A stretch of DNA of 64,000 bases from Caulobacter sp. FWC26 (GTDB taxonomy: Bacteria > Pseudomonadota > Alphaproteobacteria > Caulobacterales > Caulobacteraceae), in NCBI RefSeq assembly GCF_002742645.2, contig NZ_CP033875.1, positions 2,830,001 through 2,894,000 on the forward strand. Direction: 5' to 3'. The translations under genes and the position numbers were made by a program. Below are positions 28,325 to 35,964 of this stretch, piece after piece. Numbering within the stretch: position 1 is the first letter of the stretch; every line of letters starts with the position of its first letter. Under the pieces are notes generated by a model. The model saw nothing but the letters and a program-made list of their open reading frames with translations. It searched no databases and was not told where the DNA came from.

Positions 28325-28646
28325 CCTACCCCCTACGGGGGCGCCTTGCGCCCTGGAGGGCCCACCTGTGTTCCGCACCAGCTCAAGACGCCCCGCTCCG
28401 GTGGCGTCAGGGATCGGGCAATGTGAACGACGGGTGGGTCGCTCCGGTCCGTGCCGGACTTTTGCGCCGACGCCTGCTGATACCGGCGACCTGACCGCAC
28501 CTCCCCCCCCCCGACCGGCTCAACGCGTCCGATCTGCGCGCGATTGTTCAATCGACCCCAGGACGCGCCAAGACCCTGGCGCGCCGAAAGGTCCATCTCC
28601 CTCCCCGTCGCACGAGACAGCGTCCGGCGACCTTGGAGGGATTTCG
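28325..28646 (+). other. intergenic region with candidate terminator and leader hairpin
   Basis: CCCCC-TAC-GGGGG hairpin lies just after the chemoreceptor stop. GTCCG-TGC-CGGAC at 28447-28459 followed by TTTT (28460-28463) is a weak candidate terminator. A run of ten C occupies 28503-28512. CGCGCCA (28564-28570) pairs with TGGCGCG (28577-28583), a 7-bp stem in the leader of the next gene. No gene is seen. Confidence 0.35.
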
Positions 28647-29642
28647 ATGAGCCAAAACCAATCCAGACAAGCCCACGCCTCGCGTCGCGGCGTTCTCGCC
28701 ACGGGCCTCAGCCTGGCGGCGATCAGCGCCGCGCCGTCGCTCCTCCCCGCCCTTCCCGCCTCGGCCCAGGCCGCGCATTCCCAAGCCCACAAAGGATCCT
28801 TCACCATGAGCAGCGGTTTCGTCACCACCAAGGACGGCGTCCAAATCTTCTACAAGGACTGGGGTCCCAAGAGCGCCCAGCCGATCGTGTTCCACCACGG
28901 CTGGCCCCTGTCGTCGGACGACTGGGACGCGCAGATGATGTTCTTCCTGCTGAAGGGCTATCGCGTCATCGCCCATGACCGTCGCGGCCACGGTCGCTCG
29001 ACCCAGACCGACAGCGGCAACGAGATGGACACCTACGCCGCCGACGTCATCGCCCTGACCGACCATCTGGACCTGAAAAACGCCTTCCACGTCGGCCATT
29101 CGACCGGCGGCGGCGAGGCCATCCATTATGCCGCCCGCGCCAAGCCCGGCCGCGTGGCCAAGGTCGTGCTGGTCGGCGCGGTGCCGCCGATCATGCTGAA
29201 GACCCCGGCCAATCCCGGCGGCCTGCCGATGGAAGTCTTTGACGGCTTCCGCGCGGCTCTGCTGGCCAACCGCGCTCAGTTCTTCCGCGACATCCCCGAG
29301 GGCCCGTTCTTCGGCTTCAACCGTCCGGGCGCCAAGGTCAGCCAGGGCCAGATCGACAACTGGTGGCGCCAGGGGATGATGGGCGGGGCCAAGGCCCACT
29401 ACGACTGTATCAAGGCCTTCTCGGAAACCGACTTCACCGACGATCTCAAGACGGTCGATATCCCGGTCCTGATCATGCACGGCGAGGACGATCAGATCGT
29501 CCCGATCGCCGACAGCGCCCACCTGGCCATCAAGCTAGTCAAGAAGGGCGTGCTGAAGACCTATCCGGGCCTGCCCCACGGCATGGCCACCACCCATCCG
29601 GAGATCATCAACAAGGACCTCCTGGCCTTCTTCAAGGCCTAG
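28647..29642 (+). CDS. alpha/beta hydrolase (non-heme haloperoxidase-like) with Tat signal
   Basis: 331 aa from ATG 28647 (TTGGAGGG upstream). The N-terminus carries a twin-arginine signal ([18 protein letters not shown]) ending near PASAQA. The enzyme core starts at Met54: [18 protein letters not shown] (oxyanion), nucleophile Ser152 in [10 protein letters not shown], acid in HGEDDQIVP and His in [10 protein letters not shown], all standard for chloroperoxidase-like esterases (YdgF/Cpo group). A second ATG at 28806 has its own AAAGGA 9 bases upstream and would give the complete enzyme without the signal, so both exported and cytosolic forms are possible. Substrate unknown. Confidence 0.87.
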   Translation: MSQNQSRQAHASRRGVLATGLSLAAISAAPSLLPALPASAQAAHSQAHKGSFTMSSGFVTTKDGVQIFYKDWGPKSAQPIVFHHGWPLSSDDWDAQMMFFLLKGYRVIAHDRRGHGRSTQTDSGNEMDTYAADVIALTDHLDLKNAFHVGHSTGGGEAIHYAARAKPGRVAKVVLVGAVPPIMLKTPANPGGLPMEVFDGFRAALLANRAQFFRDIPEGPFFGFNRPGAKVSQGQIDNWWRQGMMGGAKAHYDCIKAFSETDFTDDLKTVDIPVLIMHGEDDQIVPIADSAHLAIKLVKKGVLKTYPGLPHGMATTHPEIINKDLLAFFKA

Positions 29643-29953
29643 CCAGCCAAGGAACCGCCGCCATGCGCCAAGCAAGGCAAGCCAAGCCGCCTCACCCGGC
29701 TTCCACGTGTGGCGGCGGCGCCTGGCGTCCTCTGGGTCTGGTTACCGTGCGAACACCCGAAGGGGTCGTGTTCGGTCGCCTGGAGGTCCTGACGACGCCA
29801 GGCGACCAAAGGCCTCAAGATAGTAGTAAATATGGAAACAATGAATTTCATTCATTTCCATTTATGTACCGCAACGAGCCCGGCACAGTGCCGCCATCAG
29901 ACATCAAACACGGCGACCCAAGCACGGTTCGCTGACCGACAAGGACCAAGCTC
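29643..29953 (+). promoter_or_regulatory. leader region of the YcaC operon with competing hairpins and an AT-rich palindrome
   Basis: 311 bp. GGTCGCCTGG (29774-29783) pairs perfectly with CCAGGCGACC (29798-29807), loop 14. The right arm overlaps GACGCCAGGCG (29794-29804), which can instead pair with CGCCTGGCGTC (29719-29729), so two exclusive structures are possible. Farther on, a 30-bp imperfect palindrome (29832-29861; arms ATGGAAA/TTTCCAT and AATGAA/TTCATT) lies in an AT-rich patch and looks like an operator. No gene is seen. Confidence 0.45.
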
Positions 29954-30610
29954 ATGACGCTTCAAGCCAAGGCCGCTCCGGGCGCGCGCCTCCTGACGCC
30001 GAACGACCACACCCTGATCATGATCGACTTTCAGTCGCAGATGGCTTTCGCGACCAAGTCCATCGACGCCAGCCTGCTGCGAACCAACGCTGCTCTGGTC
30101 GCCAGCGCTGCCGCTGGTTTCGGCGCCTCGACCATCCTGACGACGGTCGCCGAGAAGAGCTTCTCGGGTCCGATGTTCTCGGAAGTCACCGCCCCCTTCC
30201 CCGGCAAGGCGCTTCTGGACCGCACCTCCATGAACACCTGGGAAGACCAGGCCGTGATCGACGAGGTCAACGCCATCGGCAAGTCGCGTATCGTGCTGGC
30301 CGGCCTTTGGACCAGCGTCTGCATTGTCGGCCCGGCGCTGTCGGCGCTCGACCAGGGGTTCGAGGTGTTCGTGATCACCGACGCCTGCGGCGACGTCTCC
30401 ACCGAGGCGCACGAGCGCGCGGTGACCCGCATGGTCCAGGCCGGCGCCCAGCCCATGACCTCGCTGCAATATCTGCTGGAGCTGCAGCGCGATTGGGCGC
30501 GCGGCGAGACCTATGAGCTCACCACCGGCGTGGCCAAGCAGTTCGGCGGCGCCTACGGCCTGGGCATCACCTACGCCAAGACGATGTTCGGCGCCTCGGA
30601 AGGCCACTGA
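29954..30610 (+). CDS. isochorismatase-like hydrolase, YcaC family
   Basis: 218 aa from ATG 29954 (AAGGA upstream). Cysteine-hydrolase fold: catalytic Asp25 in TLIMIDFQSQM and Cys123 in LAGLWTSVCIVGPAL, with TDACGDVSTEAHERAV after it, as in YcaC. The substrate of this family is not known; it hydrolyses amide-like bonds in relatives. It starts a run of five genes (YcaC, XapX, amidohydrolase, DoxX, DUF1275) with short gaps or overlaps that appear together in other proteobacteria. Confidence 0.87.
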   Translation: MTLQAKAAPGARLLTPNDHTLIMIDFQSQMAFATKSIDASLLRTNAALVASAAAGFGASTILTTVAEKSFSGPMFSEVTAPFPGKALLDRTSMNTWEDQAVIDEVNAIGKSRIVLAGLWTSVCIVGPALSALDQGFEVFVITDACGDVSTEAHERAVTRMVQAGAQPMTSLQYLLELQRDWARGETYELTTGVAKQFGGAYGLGITYAKTMFGASEGH

Positions 30611-30618
30611 CCCACACC

Positions 30619-30642
30619 GGGCGAGGCGCTGGCGCCTCGCCC
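30619..30642 (+). other. strong hairpin between YcaC and XapX genes
   Basis: GGGCGAGGCG (30619-30628) pairs perfectly with CGCCTCGCCC (30633-30642) around a 4-base loop. Only ACTTT follows, so it may be a weak attenuator or an mRNA-stabilising stem inside the operon. Confidence 0.5.
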
Positions 30643-30661
30643 ACTTTCCCGGGAAGTCGTC

Positions 30662-30919
30662 ATGAAACCCTATCTGCTGTCGATCGGCGCCGGCCTGCTG
30701 GTGGGCGTGATCTACGCCCTGATGAACGTGCGCTCGCCCGCGCCGCCGGCGATCGCGCTGCTGGGCCTTCTGGGCATGCTGTTGGGCGAGCAGGCCGTGC
30801 CGATCGCCAAGCGCCTGCTGACCAAAGCGCCGGTGAGCGCCTACCTCAAGACGCCCGAATGCGCCGGTCAGGTGCTGGGCCCCCATGCGGTGACCAAGAC
30901 GCCTGAAGACCAGGCATGA
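30662..30919 (+). CDS. XapX-domain membrane protein
   Basis: 85 aa with two hydrophobic helices (YLLSIGAGLLVGVIYALM and IALLGLLGMLLGEQAVP) and the KPYLLSIGAGLLVG start typical of the XapX domain, a small two-helix family of unknown function originally noted beside xapA. Its stop overlaps the next start (ATGA), so it is coupled to the amidohydrolase gene. Confidence 0.82.
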   Translation: MKPYLLSIGAGLLVGVIYALMNVRSPAPPAIALLGLLGMLLGEQAVPIAKRLLTKAPVSAYLKTPECAGQVLGPHAVTKTPEDQA

Positions 30920-32865
30920 CGCCGCTCAGTCGCCGTGAGGCGCTGGCCTTGGGCGCAGCGCTCCTTGCTAATCCCCTTCTCGCTGATCCCCGGAGGCCCG
31001 GCCCCATGTCCGCTCAAGCCGATCTGCTGCTCGTGAACGGCAAGTTCACGACCCTCGACCGCAGCAACCCCCGCGCCGACGCGGCCCTGATCCGCGACGG
31101 CAAATTTGCCGCCGTCGGCGAAGAACGCGACGTGCGCGCCGCCGCTGGCTCGAACCCTAGGGTGATCGACTTGAAGGGACGTCGGGTGATCCCCGGCCTG
31201 ATCGACAGCCACATGCACATCATCCGCGGCGGGCTGAACTACAACATGGAGCTGCGGTGGGACGGCGTGCCGACCCTGGCCGACGCCATGGCCATGCTCA
31301 AGAAGCAGGCCGCCCACACCCCGCCGCCGCAGTGGGTTCGGGTCGTCGGCGGCTTCACCGAGCACCAGTTCGCCGAAAAGCGCCTGCCGACCCTGGACGA
31401 GATCAACGCCGCCGCGCCCGAGACGCCGGTCTTCATCCTGCATCTCTACGACCGCGCCCTGCTCAACCGCGCCGCCCTGCGCGCCGTCGGCTACACCAAG
31501 GACACGCCCAATCCGCCCGGTGACGAGATCCAGCGCGACGCCTCGGGCGAGCCCACGGGCCTGCTGCTGGCCCAGCCGAACGCGACGATCCTCTACGCCA
31601 CCCTGGCCAAGGGTCCCAAGCTCCCGCCCGAGTACCAGCTGAACTCCACGCGCCACTTCATGCGCGAGATGAACCGCCTGGGCGTCACCGGCGTGATCGA
31701 CGCCGGCGGCGGCTTCCAGAATTATCCGGACGACTACGCGATCATCGAGAAGCTGCACGCCGACGACGAACTGACCCTGCGCATCAGCTACAACCTGTTC
31801 ACCCAGAAGCCGAAGGCCGAGCTGTCGGACTTCCAGAGCTGGTCCAAGCAGGTCAAGCCCGGCCAGGGCGACGACAGCTATCGCCACAACGGCGCGGGCG
31901 AGATGCTGGTCTACAGCGCCGCCGACTTCGAGGATTTCCGGGTCGAGCGTCCCGAGATGCCGGCCAACATGGAGAGCGACCTGGAGCCGGTGATCCGTCA
32001 CCTCGTGGAGAACCGCTGGCCCTGGCGGCTGCACGCCACCTATGACGAGACCATCACGCGGGCGCTGGACGTCTACGAGAAGGTCAACCGCGACATGCCG
32101 TTCGACGGCCTGCACTGGTTCTTCGACCACGCCGAGACGATCAGTGAACGGAACATCGACCGGATCGCGGCCCTGGGCGGCGGCATCGCCGTCCAGCACC
32201 GGATGGCCTTCCAGGGCGAATATTTCATGGAGCGCTACGGGGCCAAGGCCGCCGAGGCCACGCCCCCGATCGGCAAGATGCTGAAGGCCGGAGTGCCCGT
32301 GGGCGCCGGCACGGATGCGACCCGCGTGGCCAGCTACAACCCCTGGGTCTCCCTGAACTGGCTGGTGACCGGCAAGACGGTCGGCGGCACGCGGCTCTAT
32401 CCGCCGGCCAACCGCGTCGACCGCGAGGAAGCCCTGCGCCTGTGGACCACCGCCAACACCTGGTTCTCGAACGAAGAAGGCAAGAAGGGTCAGATCGCCG
32501 TCGGTCAACTGGCCGACCTGGCCGTGCTCAGCGACGACTATCTGACCGTTCCCGAGGACGAGATCCCACACCTGTCTTCGGTGCTGACCCTGCTGGGCGG
32601 CAAGGTGGTCCACGGCGAAGGCGACTATGGCAAGCTCGCGCCCGTCCTGCCGCCGCCCATGCCTGACTGGTCGCCCGTGCGGACCTTCGGCGGCTATCAG
32701 GACCGCGCGCGCGGCCACGCCCGAGCCCTGTCCAGCGCCTGTGGCTGCGCCAACAGCTGCAACGTCCATGGCCACAACCACGCTTCGGCCTATGTGCAAG
32801 AAGCGCCAACGTCCGACGCCCGGTCCTTCTGGGGCGCCATGGGCTGCGGCTGCTGGGCGGTTTGA
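30916..32865 (+). CDS. YtcJ-like amidohydrolase with Tat signal and Cys/His-rich tail
   Basis: 649 aa. A twin-arginine signal (SRREALALGAALLANPLLA) precedes the enzyme core, which begins at Met31 (ADLLLVNGKFTTLD) and has its own GGAGG 9 bases before that ATG (31006), so a cytosolic form is also possible. Metal motif IDSHMHIIRGG; later DHAETISERNID and AGTDATRVASYNPW fit amidohydrolase family 3 (YtcJ group), which cleaves amide or formamide bonds; substrate unknown. The last 45 residues are unusual: ACGCANSCNVHGHNHA followed by MGCGCWAV, a Cys/His-rich segment suited to metal or redox binding. The start overlaps XapX by 4 bases; the DoxX gene starts one base after the stop. Confidence 0.87.
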   Translation: MTPLSRREALALGAALLANPLLADPRRPGPMSAQADLLLVNGKFTTLDRSNPRADAALIRDGKFAAVGEERDVRAAAGSNPRVIDLKGRRVIPGLIDSHMHIIRGGLNYNMELRWDGVPTLADAMAMLKKQAAHTPPPQWVRVVGGFTEHQFAEKRLPTLDEINAAAPETPVFILHLYDRALLNRAALRAVGYTKDTPNPPGDEIQRDASGEPTGLLLAQPNATILYATLAKGPKLPPEYQLNSTRHFMREMNRLGVTGVIDAGGGFQNYPDDYAIIEKLHADDELTLRISYNLFTQKPKAELSDFQSWSKQVKPGQGDDSYRHNGAGEMLVYSAADFEDFRVERPEMPANMESDLEPVIRHLVENRWPWRLHATYDETITRALDVYEKVNRDMPFDGLHWFFDHAETISERNIDRIAALGGGIAVQHRMAFQGEYFMERYGAKAAEATPPIGKMLKAGVPVGAGTDATRVASYNPWVSLNWLVTGKTVGGTRLYPPANRVDREEALRLWTTANTWFSNEEGKKGQIAVGQLADLAVLSDDYLTVPEDEIPHLSSVLTLLGGKVVHGEGDYGKLAPVLPPPMPDWSPVRTFGGYQDRARGHARALSSACGCANSCNVHGHNHASAYVQEAPTSDARSFWGAMGCGCWAV

Positions 32866-32866
32866 C

Positions 32867-33283
32867 ATGGAGACGCCCGGCGCGATCGCCAAACTGCTGC
32901 GTTCCGCCGCCTTCAAGACCTTCGCCAGCGCCCTGCTGACCCTGCCCTATTGGTGGAGCGGACTGACGAAGTTGGCGGACTTCAAGGTCGCGCGGGCGGA
33001 GGCGGCCGGCTTCGGACTGGAACCCTCCGCAGTCTTCGTCGCCCTCGTCATCGCGGTTCAGTTGGGAGGCTCCGCGCTGCTGATCGTCGGCCGCTGGAGC
33101 TGGCTGGCGGCGGGCGCGCTCGGCGTCTTCACCGCCCTGGCCACCCTGATCGCCCACCCCTACTGGATGATCGCCGAGCCGGCGGCGCGGTTCCACGCGC
33201 TGAACACCTTCCTGGAACATCTGGGCTTGATCGGCGGCTTCATGGTCGCGGCCGCCCTGGCCGAGACGGAGCGCACGGCGTGA
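32867..33283 (+). CDS. DoxX-family membrane protein
   Basis: 138 aa from ATG 32867, one base after the amidohydrolase stop. Four hydrophobic helices; LPYWWSGLTKLADF is the DoxX signature at the first helix, and NTFLEHLGLIGGFMVAA the last. DoxX proteins occur in redox or thiol-stress contexts; a precise role is not known. The next gene begins at GTG 33280 overlapping this stop (GTGA). Confidence 0.82.
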   Translation: METPGAIAKLLRSAAFKTFASALLTLPYWWSGLTKLADFKVARAEAAGFGLEPSAVFVALVIAVQLGGSALLIVGRWSWLAAGALGVFTALATLIAHPYWMIAEPAARFHALNTFLEHLGLIGGFMVAAALAETERTA

Positions 33284-34014
33284 CCGCCCCGTCGCCCCCG
33301 GAGTCCGCCCCGCTGGCAGGGGTCACCGGCGTAGGCATGGCGTTCGTCGGCGGCTATGTCGACGTGATCGGCTTTGTTCTGCTGTTCGGGCTGTTCGTCG
33401 CCCACGCCACCGGCAACCTCGTCATGCTGGGCGTGGCCCTTGCCGGGAACGGCGAAGGGCTGGCGACCAAGCTTTTGGCCCTGCCGGTCTTCGTGAGCGC
33501 CGCGGCTGCGGCCTACGCGCTCGTCAAATCACGCAAGGCGCGAGGCCTGCCCTGCGAAGCCGTGGTTTTAGTGGTGCAGGCGGTTCTGCTGCTGGCGTTC
33601 ATGCTGCTGACTTTAAAGGCGGCGCCCACCGTCGGTGGGGACCGGCCGGAGGTCATGGCCGCCGCTTTCGTCGGCGTGGCCGCCATGGCCGTGCAGAATG
33701 TCGGGGCGCGGGTGGTCTTCGCGCGCCTGGCCCCCACCACCATGATGACCGGCAATGTCACCCAGATCGCGATCGATATCGTGGACATCGTGGCCAATCG
33801 CGGCGTGGACGAGGCCTTGCGCGCACGCCTCCTCAAGACATGGCCGCCCATTCTCGCCTTCGCGGCCGGGGCCGCCGCCGGAGCGGCCGGGGTCGTACTG
33901 GCCGGCGCGTGGAGCCTGAGCCTGGCCGCCGCCCTCGTCACCGCCCTGGCTGTGGCTCACGCCATCGCGGCGCGCCGCGCGGGAGGCCGTCAGCGGTCGA
34001 GCCCGCAACGCTAA
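33280..34014 (+). CDS. DUF1275 (YoaK-like) membrane protein
   Basis: 244 aa with about six membrane helices. GTG 33280 overlaps the DoxX stop by 4 bases and fits the operon pattern. The conserved GGYVDVIGFVLLFGLFVAHATGN and MTGNVTQIAIDIVD segments identify DUF1275, a family of unknown transport-like function. Last gene of the operon; its stop overlaps the convergent AraC gene by 4 bp. Confidence 0.83.
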   Translation: MTAPSPPESAPLAGVTGVGMAFVGGYVDVIGFVLLFGLFVAHATGNLVMLGVALAGNGEGLATKLLALPVFVSAAAAAYALVKSRKARGLPCEAVVLVVQAVLLLAFMLLTLKAAPTVGGDRPEVMAAAFVGVAAMAVQNVGARVVFARLAPTTMMTGNVTQIAIDIVDIVANRGVDEALRARLLKTWPPILAFAAGAAAGAAGVVLAGAWSLSLAAALVTALAVAHAIAARRAGGRQRSSPQR

Positions 34015-34628
34015 GCTCCCGCCATCGCCCGCCCCTGGCGGCGCCATTGGAACGGCGTTGTCCCCAAGTGTCGGCGGAAGAGTCGGGTCAGGTGGGCCTG
34101 ATCCGACAGGCCGCAAGCGTCGGCGATCTGGCAAAGGCTGTCGCTAGTTTGCAAGATCAGGGTCTGCGCCCGCTCCAGACGGCGACGCATGACATAGGCG
34201 TGGGGGGTCTCCCCTGTGGTCGCCTTGAAGGCGCGGCAGAAGTGGCTGGCGCTCAGCCGGATTCGGCTCGCGAGGTCCTCCACGAGAAGCCGCTGATCCA
34301 GATTGGCGTCCACGAACTCCGACACCCGGCGCAGCTGCCAGGGCGCCAGGACGCCCCGCGTCGCCGACAAAGCCGGGCTGGGATCTGAGCGCCGCGCGTC
34401 GACCGGATCAGGCCAAGCCGGCAGCGCCCGCAACAGGGCCTGCAGCTGGGACAAGCTCCGCCGGGCGGCCGCATCGCGGTCCAGCGTGCTGTCCATCTCC
34501 GCTAGGAGGCGCAAGGCCAGCGGACCCAAGTCCTCCAATGAGGTTTCGACGGGGTTGAGCATCATGTCGGGGCGACTCCAGGTTTGCTCCTGAAGCCAGA
34601 CTGAAGCGCTGCCGCCCGGCTTCGCCAT
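34011..34628 (-). CDS. AraC-family transcriptional regulator
   Basis: 205 aa. The C-terminal half (about 95-200) has the two HTH motifs: LLVEDLASRIRLSASHFCRAF and DSLCQIADACGLSDQAHLTRLF with a RHLGTTPFQWRR end. The N-terminal 90 residues are short and not a recognisable cupin sensor, so it may respond to a protein or have no ligand. The start is uncertain (34628 or the Met pair near 34566); no strong ribosome site. It converges on the YcaC-DUF1275 operon and is divergent from the response regulator gene. Confidence 0.85.
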   Translation of the reverse strand: MAKPGGSASVWLQEQTWSRPDMMLNPVETSLEDLGPLALRLLAEMDSTLDRDAAARRSLSQLQALLRALPAWPDPVDARRSDPSPALSATRGVLAPWQLRRVSEFVDANLDQRLLVEDLASRIRLSASHFCRAFKATTGETPHAYVMRRRLERAQTLILQTSDSLCQIADACGLSDQAHLTRLFRRHLGTTPFQWRRQGRAMAGA

Positions 34629-34674
34629 CGAACCAGGGTTTGGTCGTCTATCAACTTGGTCTGCGGAACCTAAC

Positions 34675-34739
34675 CCATCGTATGGTCAAGTCGCCGACGG
34701 CAGTTCCTCGGGCTTTCGATGGCGCGGACCATACGATGG
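34675..34739. repeat. 13-bp inverted repeat in the AraC / response-regulator divergent region
   Basis: CCATCGTATGGTC at 34675-34687 and its exact complement GACCATACGATGG at 34727-34739, centres 52 bp apart. Each copy is itself nearly symmetric (CCAT-CGT-ATGG). Likely paired regulator sites or a long hairpin in the leader of the rightward gene. The binding protein is not known. Confidence 0.65.
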
Positions 34740-34877
34740 TGTGGCTTGCCCGCGCGGGCCATCAGGCCTGATGATGCCAAAATGGCTTATGGAAACCACC
34801 TGCTTGATGCTCCGGCCTGGCCGGGCGCGCGCTCGACGGCGGCGTTGAGCGAGCGTGCGATCAGGAGCGGCAAACCC

Positions 34878-35516
34878 GTGTCGAAACCGCCCGAGGCGCA
34901 GCACGCCGACGTCATGATCATTGATGACGATCCGCTGGTGCGACAGTCGCTGGACAGTCTGTTCAGATCCATCGGCCTGACCACCCGATGCCACGCCAGC
35001 GGCCAGGAAATGCTGGACGCGCCCGAACCCTTGGCGCCCTGCTGCATCGTCTTGGATGTCCGCATGCCCCAGATGGGAGGCTTCGAGTTCATCACAAAGC
35101 TTAGCGAGCGCGGCTGGCGGATTCCCGTCGTATTCATGACGGGTCACGGCGACATCCCCATGTCGGTGCGCGCCATGAAGAGCGGCGCCGTAGACTTCCT
35201 GCCCAAGCCTTTCCGCGAGCAGGACATGATCGACGCCGTCCACGCGGCCCTGGATCACGCCAAGGCCTATCTGGAGGAGCAAGCCCACGGCGCCGAGCTT
35301 AAGGCCCGCTGGGACTGCCTTACGCCTCGGGAGCGGCAGGTGTTCGAGGGCGTCGCCCAGGGGCTGCTCAATAAGCAGATCGCCGGCGACCTTGGACTAT
35401 CGGAGATCACCGTTAAGCTGCATCGCGCCAGCATGTTGAGAAAAATGGGGGTGCGGACCGTAGCTGACCTGGTGCGAATTTCCCAAGCGTTGTCGGCCCT
35501 GCGCCCGCGCGACTAG
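34878..35516 (+). CDS. FixJ-type response regulator (receiver plus LuxR HTH)
   Basis: 212 aa from GTG 34878 with AGGAG upstream; the longer open frame to 34719 has no family similarity. The receiver (about 10-125) has the acid pocket IIDDD, phospho-acceptor Asp60 (CCIVLDVRMPQMGG) and KPF lysine. The HTH (about 145-200) reads LTPRERQVFEGVAQGLLNKQ and LSEITVKLHRASMLRKMG. This is the NodW/FixJ architecture. The partner kinase is probably the large convergent gene 0.45 kb downstream, whose histidine kinase end is of the FixL-like HisKA class. Confidence 0.9.
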   Translation: MSKPPEAQHADVMIIDDDPLVRQSLDSLFRSIGLTTRCHASGQEMLDAPEPLAPCCIVLDVRMPQMGGFEFITKLSERGWRIPVVFMTGHGDIPMSVRAMKSGAVDFLPKPFREQDMIDAVHAALDHAKAYLEEQAHGAELKARWDCLTPRERQVFEGVAQGLLNKQIAGDLGLSEITVKLHRASMLRKMGVRTVADLVRISQALSALRPRD

Positions 35517-35577
35517 ATCGCCGCCGCTTCGCGACTTGATCGCGCGGAGCCCCTGAAGGCCGAGAGGAAACCCGCTT

Positions 35578-35946
35578 TTGCCGCCAGCCGTGATAGCCGT
35601 GATCGACGACGATGCGCTGGTGCGTACGGCGATCGCGAGCCTGATCCGATCCTACGACTATCGAACGGCCGTCTTCGCGTCCGCCGTGGAGTTCCTGGCG
35701 GCGGATCGGCAGGGCGTTTGCTGCATCGTCTCGGATCTCCAGATGCCCGAGCTCACCGGAATCGATCTGGCGCGCACGCTCCGTCGCGCCGGCGACCGCT
35801 CGCCCCTCATCCTGATGACGGCGCACTCGACCCCGACGGCGTGCCAGGAGGCCGCCGAGACGGGGGTGCACGCGGTGCTTGAGAAGCCTTTGGACCCCGA
35901 AGCGTTGATCTCCGCCCTCAGGCGCGCCATCGCGAGCCGCGAATGA
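35578..35946 (+). CDS. single-domain response regulator
   Basis: 122 aa from TTG 35578, which has GAGGAAA 7 bases upstream. Only a receiver is present: acid pocket VIDDDA, phospho-acceptor Asp53 in CCIVSDLQMPELTG, Thr in LILMTAHS and Lys in VLEKPLD. It resembles the receiver of the preceding regulator, from which it may have arisen by duplication. It ends 18 bp before the convergent kinase gene. Likely a phosphate sink or competing partner for the kinase. Confidence 0.87.
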   Translation: MPPAVIAVIDDDALVRTAIASLIRSYDYRTAVFASAVEFLAADRQGVCCIVSDLQMPELTGIDLARTLRRAGDRSPLILMTAHSTPTACQEAAETGVHAVLEKPLDPEALISALRRAIASRE

Positions 35947-35964
35947 CCGGGCGCACAGCCTAGA

